Positions 5,470-7,681 of a stretch of DNA of 7,681 nucleotides are shown one piece after another (position 1 is the first letter of the stretch; each line of letters starts with the position of its first letter). The notes beneath the pieces were generated by a model, which had not been told where the DNA came from, made no database searches, and saw nothing but the letters and a program-made list of their open reading frames with translations. The position numbers and the translations under genes are program-made. Origin of the DNA: RUG11198 sp036342255 (GTDB lineage Bacteria > Bacillota_I > Bacilli_A > RF39 > UBA660); NCBI GenBank assembly GCA_036342255.1, contig JAZAUS010000032.1, positions 1 to 7,681 on the forward strand. Reading direction: 5' to 3'.

Positions 5470-5640
5470 ATGGGCTTATTAAAAATTGACCCTTTTGGGG
5501 AAAATAAAAAGAAACAAGAAGAACCAGTAAATAATAATATAACTAAGGAAAATACTAATAATACAATGAAATCTGAATTATCTAAATCAGAGTTAGATTA
5601 TATCACTTTAGATGAATTATTAGATGGAATTGATAATTAA
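5470..5640 (+). CDS. Short acidic peptide with C-terminal LDELL motif
   Basis: A 56-residue polar protein starting MGLLKIDPFGENKKK, with an Asn/Thr-rich middle that is probably disordered and a C-terminal acidic helix (SELDYITLDELLDGIDN). The start at 5470 is chosen for the very strong SD GGGGAGGG (5453-5460), nine bases upstream. A longer frame from ATG 5434 would overlap the DUF1963 gene and read through this SD as Gly codons, so it is unlikely. The terminal LDELLDGIDN resembles IDDLLSIEND in the protein at 3100, as if both present the same short docking peptide. No domain is recognised. It is the last gene before the 12-bp inverted repeat, which may end this operon. Confidence 0.7.
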   Translation: MGLLKIDPFGENKKKQEEPVNNNITKENTNNTMKSELSKSELDYITLDELLDGIDN

Positions 5641-5658
5641 AAGAGAGAGTTAATGTGC

Positions 5659-5687
5659 TTATGGGTTCTATATATTAGAACCCATAA
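5659..5687. repeat. Perfect 12-bp inverted repeat in intergenic gap
   Basis: TTATGGGTTCTA (5659-5670) and TAGAACCCATAA (5676-5687) are exact reverse complements around TATAT. The stem includes a GGGTTC/GAACCC core, so it is more stable than most AT hairpins here. The downstream strand lacks a run of T (ATATTATTAAATCC follows), so it is not a classical terminator. It could be an operator for a dimeric repressor, an mRNA processing or stability hairpin, or a weak terminator. Confidence 0.7.
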
Positions 5688-5698
5688 ATATTATTAAA

Positions 5699-5725
5699 TC
5701 CTATTTAATTATATATAAAAGGAGG
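5699..5725 (+). promoter_or_regulatory. SD of gene 5735 with possible sequestering stem
   Basis: The SD AAAAGGAGG (5717-5725) is among the strongest in the window. TCCT (5699-5702) can pair with AGGA (5720-5723) and TTT (5704-5706) with AAA (5717-5719), leaving A5703 bulged. That seven-pair stem would hide part of the SD. The stem is weak, so it would act only in combination with the stronger hairpin just upstream. The pairing is seen; regulation is inference. Confidence 0.35.
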
Positions 5726-5734
5726 TATTTTATT

Positions 5735-6088
5735 ATGAATATTATTATGTGTGAATCATCAGACATAGATATATTATATGATGAATGGGCGTTAGCCTTT
5801 GAGGGTACAACTATAGATGATGAAAACTTAAAATGGTTAATACGTTGGATTGAAAATCACAATTGTAAAATGATACGAGAAGATTTTTATGTTATTACAG
5901 GTAAATTAATGAATGAAAAGTATAATCTCACGGGAGATAATGCTTATCCAAATGATTGTAATATTCTATGTATTAAGCAATCTGATTTAACAAATGTTGA
6001 TGGTATTATAATACCAAGATTTGAAATTGGTGGTCGTTGGATTACTGATGTTATTAACAATAATTTAGCAAGGGAAGAAAGAGATTAA
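5735..6088 (+). CDS. Unknown 117-residue protein with GGRW C-terminal motif
   Basis: A soluble protein I cannot name. The ATG at 5735 follows AAAAGGAGG (5717-5725) at good spacing. The N-terminal part reads as strand-helix (MNIIMCESSDIDILYDEWA) and then a helix with aromatic residues (DENLKWLIRWIENHN). The second half has strands (DFYVITGKL, CNILCIKQSDL, DGIIIPRFEIGGRW) and a short C-terminal helix (ITDVINNNLAREE). The segment NAYPNDCNILCIKQSDL...IIIPRFEIGGRW has the look of a conserved core, with invariant-looking Pro, Asp, Arg, Gly-Gly and Trp. There are four cysteines (residues 6, 44, 74 and 78) without a metal-binding spacing. It opens the last gene group after the inverted repeat at 5659-5687, and the next gene starts only eight bases after its stop. 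Confidence 0.78.
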   Translation: MNIIMCESSDIDILYDEWALAFEGTTIDDENLKWLIRWIENHNCKMIREDFYVITGKLMNEKYNLTGDNAYPNDCNILCIKQSDLTNVDGIIIPRFEIGGRWITDVINNNLAREERD

Positions 6089-6096
6089 TAGACAGA

Positions 6097-6264
6097 ATGA
6101 CACTTATTACAGTACTAGTATTAATTTTAGGCTTATTTAGTATATTTTTGGGGTATATTATAAAAGATGTTTATGAAAAATCCTCTATAGGTAAATTCAT
6201 TATTATATGTGGAATAATGATTTGCACAATAGGATTAGCCTTATTAACAAGGACATTTATATAA
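6097..6264 (+). CDS. Small two-helix membrane protein upstream of sortase
   Basis: A 55-residue frame (MTLITVLVLILGLFSIFLGY...TRTFI) with two hydrophobic segments at about residues 2-22 and 34-50, separated by a short charged loop (KDVYEKSSIGK). This is the pattern of a small membrane hairpin protein. It starts eight bases after the preceding stop. The SD is weak: GAAAGAG at 6077-6083, 13 bases before the ATG, so initiation may depend on coupling with the upstream gene. No standard family is recognised. Lying directly before a membrane-anchored sortase, it could be a partner or regulator in the membrane, or an independent holin- or antiholin-sized protein. Supporting it as a real gene are its clean hydrophobic pattern, its tight fit in the gap and its TAA stop. 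Confidence 0.65.
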   Translation: MTLITVLVLILGLFSIFLGYIIKDVYEKSSIGKFIIICGIMICTIGLALLTRTFI

Positions 6265-6271
6265 AAATCTA

Positions 6272-6301
6272 TTTATAATGTACCCTATTTTAAGGTATAA
6301 T
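6272..6301 (+). promoter_or_regulatory. Possible promoter for the sortase gene
   Basis: A perfect -10 TATAAT (6296-6301) has TTTATA (6272-6277; 4 of 6 to TTGACA) 18 bases upstream. A second TATAAT at 6274-6279, with AGGACA (6250-6255) 18 bases before it, could be an overlapping alternative. Both would give a leader ahead of the GTG at 6344. The -35 matches are weak and TATAAT is common in AT-rich DNA. Confidence 0.4.
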
Positions 6302-6343
6302 AATGTATATACTATACTTTATAGAAAGGAAAGTGAATTTATA

Positions 6344-7201
6344 GTGCGTGAGAAAATTAGAAAAATATTTTTTGTATCATCTATTATTGTTACAATTTTA
6401 GCTATTGCTTGTATAGGTTGGTATTTTGTCGTACAACATCTAAATAAAGAAGAAATAGAAGATTTGAAAGATAAAATTATTGTACCTATTGATAAGGATA
6501 CGGATAAAACAACAGAAACTAATAAGGGTTTAAGATATTATTTGATAGATAATCAAACTGTTCAAGAACAATATAAGGATTTATATTTAGAAAATAATGA
6601 TTTTATTGGTTGGATAAAAATAAATGATACAAATATTGATTATCCAGTAATGTACACTAATGAAGAAGAACAGTATTATTTAAGAAAAAACTTTTATAAA
6701 GAATATAGTATTAGTGGTACAATTTTTGCCGATTATTATAGTAGATTTAGTTTGGAACGAAATAGTGATAATACTATATTATATGGTCATAGTATGAATG
6801 ACGGTTCTATGTTCCAAAATATCAAAAAATATGTTGACGAAGATTATTATAAGGAACATAAATATATAACTTTTAATACTATCTATCAAAATGCCACTTA
6901 TGAAGTTATTGGTGCGTATGCTACAGAATCCCATAATGTTGACTATGAAGGATTTGATGTATATATAAACCACATTAATATGAATAATGAATTGTTTACA
7001 GAATATATAGAACAATGTAAGAAAAACACACCATATAACATAGAAACATCTGCTGAATATGGTGATGAATTAATAACTTTATCTACTTGTTCATATCATT
7101 TAGCAAGTGGTAGAGGTAGATATGTAGTAGTAGCTAAACTTATTGATAGTACAAAGATAGATATTACACAAGAACCTATTGAGGTTATAAACACAAAATA
7201 A
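6344..7201 (+). CDS. srtB: Class B sortase (SrtB family transpeptidase)
   Basis: A membrane-anchored cysteine transpeptidase that cleaves a sorting signal and joins the protein to an amino group, usually in the cell wall. Numbering is from GTG 6344 (285 residues). There is a basic N-terminus (REKIRK), one hydrophobic anchor (about 9-32) and then a charged linker. The class B core follows: LYLENNDFIGWIKI (80-93), NIDYPVMYT, then SGTIFADYYSRF. Catalytic His149 lies in LYGHSM, Cys249 in TLSTC and Arg259 in GRGRYVVVAKL. The triad is intact and the length normal, so it should be active. GTG 6344 has AAAGGA (6325-6330) 13 bases upstream. The in-frame ATG at 6278 has no SD, overlaps a possible -10 and would add 22 polar residues, but cannot be excluded. 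No LPXTG- or NPQTN-like C-terminus occurs in this window, so the substrate is unknown. Confidence 0.93.
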   Translation: MREKIRKIFFVSSIIVTILAIACIGWYFVVQHLNKEEIEDLKDKIIVPIDKDTDKTTETNKGLRYYLIDNQTVQEQYKDLYLENNDFIGWIKINDTNIDYPVMYTNEEEQYYLRKNFYKEYSISGTIFADYYSRFSLERNSDNTILYGHSMNDGSMFQNIKKYVDEDYYKEHKYITFNTIYQNATYEVIGAYATESHNVDYEGFDVYINHINMNNELFTEYIEQCKKNTPYNIETSAEYGDELITLSTCSYHLASGRGRYVVVAKLIDSTKIDITQEPIEVINTK

Positions 7202-7255
7202 AGAGGTACTAAAAACTGTTATTGATGTATTTTATAAAGAAAGTGGTGATATTTT

Positions 7256-7666
7256 ATGAAAATAAACGCTCCAATATATATATTAGGAAAATTAGTTAAT
7301 GGAGAAGTAACTAATCCAGATATTTTATACTCAATAAATACACATAGAACAGATAAAACAAGTATTAAAGTAGAAGATTTACCACCTTATTATTGTGAAG
7401 TACATAATACTAAACAAACTGCATATATTAGAACTACAGATTTGGTAGATGTTCGATATGTTTGGCATTTTTATAATCCATCACAGTTATTTATAGGATT
7501 TAATGGTGAAATACAAACAGATGATTGGGGATTTTATACTAATTGTATTTCTATATATGAAAAAGATGATATACAAAGAATACTTAAATATATAGAAAAA
7601 TATTCACCACAAGTAGATTTATCAACAGTATATAAGGAAATCAATGCAGAAAAGGAGAAAAAATAA
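7256..7666 (+). CDS. Unknown 136-residue protein downstream of sortase
   Basis: A soluble protein not assigned to a family. It begins 54 bases after the sortase stop. The SD is unusual: GGTGAT at 7245-7250 matches the 3' part of the AAGGAGGTGAT complement to 16S rRNA and sits only five bases before the ATG. The sequence is beta-rich and aromatic (INAPIYILGKLVNGEV, then LPPYYCEVHNTKQTAYI, VRYVWHFYNPSQLFIGF, WGFYTNCISIY). It ends in a helix (DIQRILKYIEKYSP) with a Lys/Glu tail. There is no signal peptide, so although it follows the sortase it is not an obvious exported substrate, and it lacks any sorting signal at the C-terminus. Its stop codon overlaps the start of the next gene, which ties it to further downstream genes. 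Confidence 0.78.
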   Translation: MKINAPIYILGKLVNGEVTNPDILYSINTHRTDKTSIKVEDLPPYYCEVHNTKQTAYIRTTDLVDVRYVWHFYNPSQLFIGFNGEIQTDDWGFYTNCISIYEKDDIQRILKYIEKYSPQVDLSTVYKEINAEKEKK

Positions 7667-7681
7667 TGGATATTCAAGGAG
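7666..7681 (+). CDS. Start of the next gene, cut by the window end
   Basis: ATG at 7666 shares its A with the TAA stop at 7664-7666 (TAATG overlap). AAGGAG (7652-7657) lies eight bases before it, inside the end of the preceding gene. Only MDIQG is visible. The overlap and strong SD mark a translationally coupled start. Nothing can be said about the product. Confidence 0.7.

Noticed and set aside
7256..7666. The gene after the sortase as its substrate
   Set aside because: It has no signal peptide, no sorting motif and no C-terminal hydrophobic segment.

Overview
This is an AT-rich stretch (roughly three quarters A+T by eye). All 15 coding regions I can support lie on the + strand: 13 complete genes and two cut by the window ends. 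They are mostly small, closely packed and preceded by strong AAGGAG-type Shine-Dalgarno (SD) sequences. TAA is the usual stop. These traits, together with a class B sortase and a soluble YdbT-like PH-domain protein, point to a low-GC Gram-positive bacterium (Bacillota, probably Clostridia-like). The run of co-directional, mostly unrecognisable small genes looks like accessory DNA such as a large phage, plasmid or integrative element. No terminase, capsid, integrase, relaxase or replication gene is present, so the type of element cannot be settled from this window.

Layout. (1) Positions 1-1117 hold the 3' part of an unknown gene, open to the left edge, and a 61-residue helical protein. (2) Positions 1118-2036 look like a self-contained transcription unit. 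An AT-only inverted repeat is followed by a near-consensus promoter (TTTACA-N17-TATAAT with an extended -10), a leader hairpin, an Ala/Lys-rich histone-H1-like protein with AAG-dominated lysine codons, a 68-residue protein and a terminator. (3) A second strong terminator-like hairpin at 2072-2114 stands in front of the next operon. (4) Positions 2137-5640 hold seven genes: a solo bacterial PH domain, two small unknowns, a 350-residue coiled-coil/disordered protein with a Met-Asp repeat, a 142-residue unknown, a DUF1963/YwqG-family protein and a short acidic peptide. Several junctions place the SD directly on the preceding stop codon. (5) Positions 5641-5734 carry a perfect 12-bp inverted repeat and a possible SD-sequestering fold. 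(6) Positions 5735-7681 hold a 117-residue unknown, a 55-residue two-helix membrane protein, a membrane-anchored class B sortase with its full His/Cys/Arg triad, a 136-residue unknown, and the first codons of another gene whose start overlaps the preceding stop.

How they may work together. Only three or four products have recognisable folds. The H1-like protein would bind DNA and seems set up for strong, independent expression. The sortase and the two-helix protein would act at the cell envelope. The PH-domain, DUF1963 and coiled-coil proteins are predicted cytoplasmic. No LPXTG-type substrate, toxin or other obvious partner is present, so a joint pathway is not demonstrated. Four starts were set by SD evidence rather than by longest open frame: ATG 2137, ATG 2801, ATG 5470 and, less certainly, GTG 6344.
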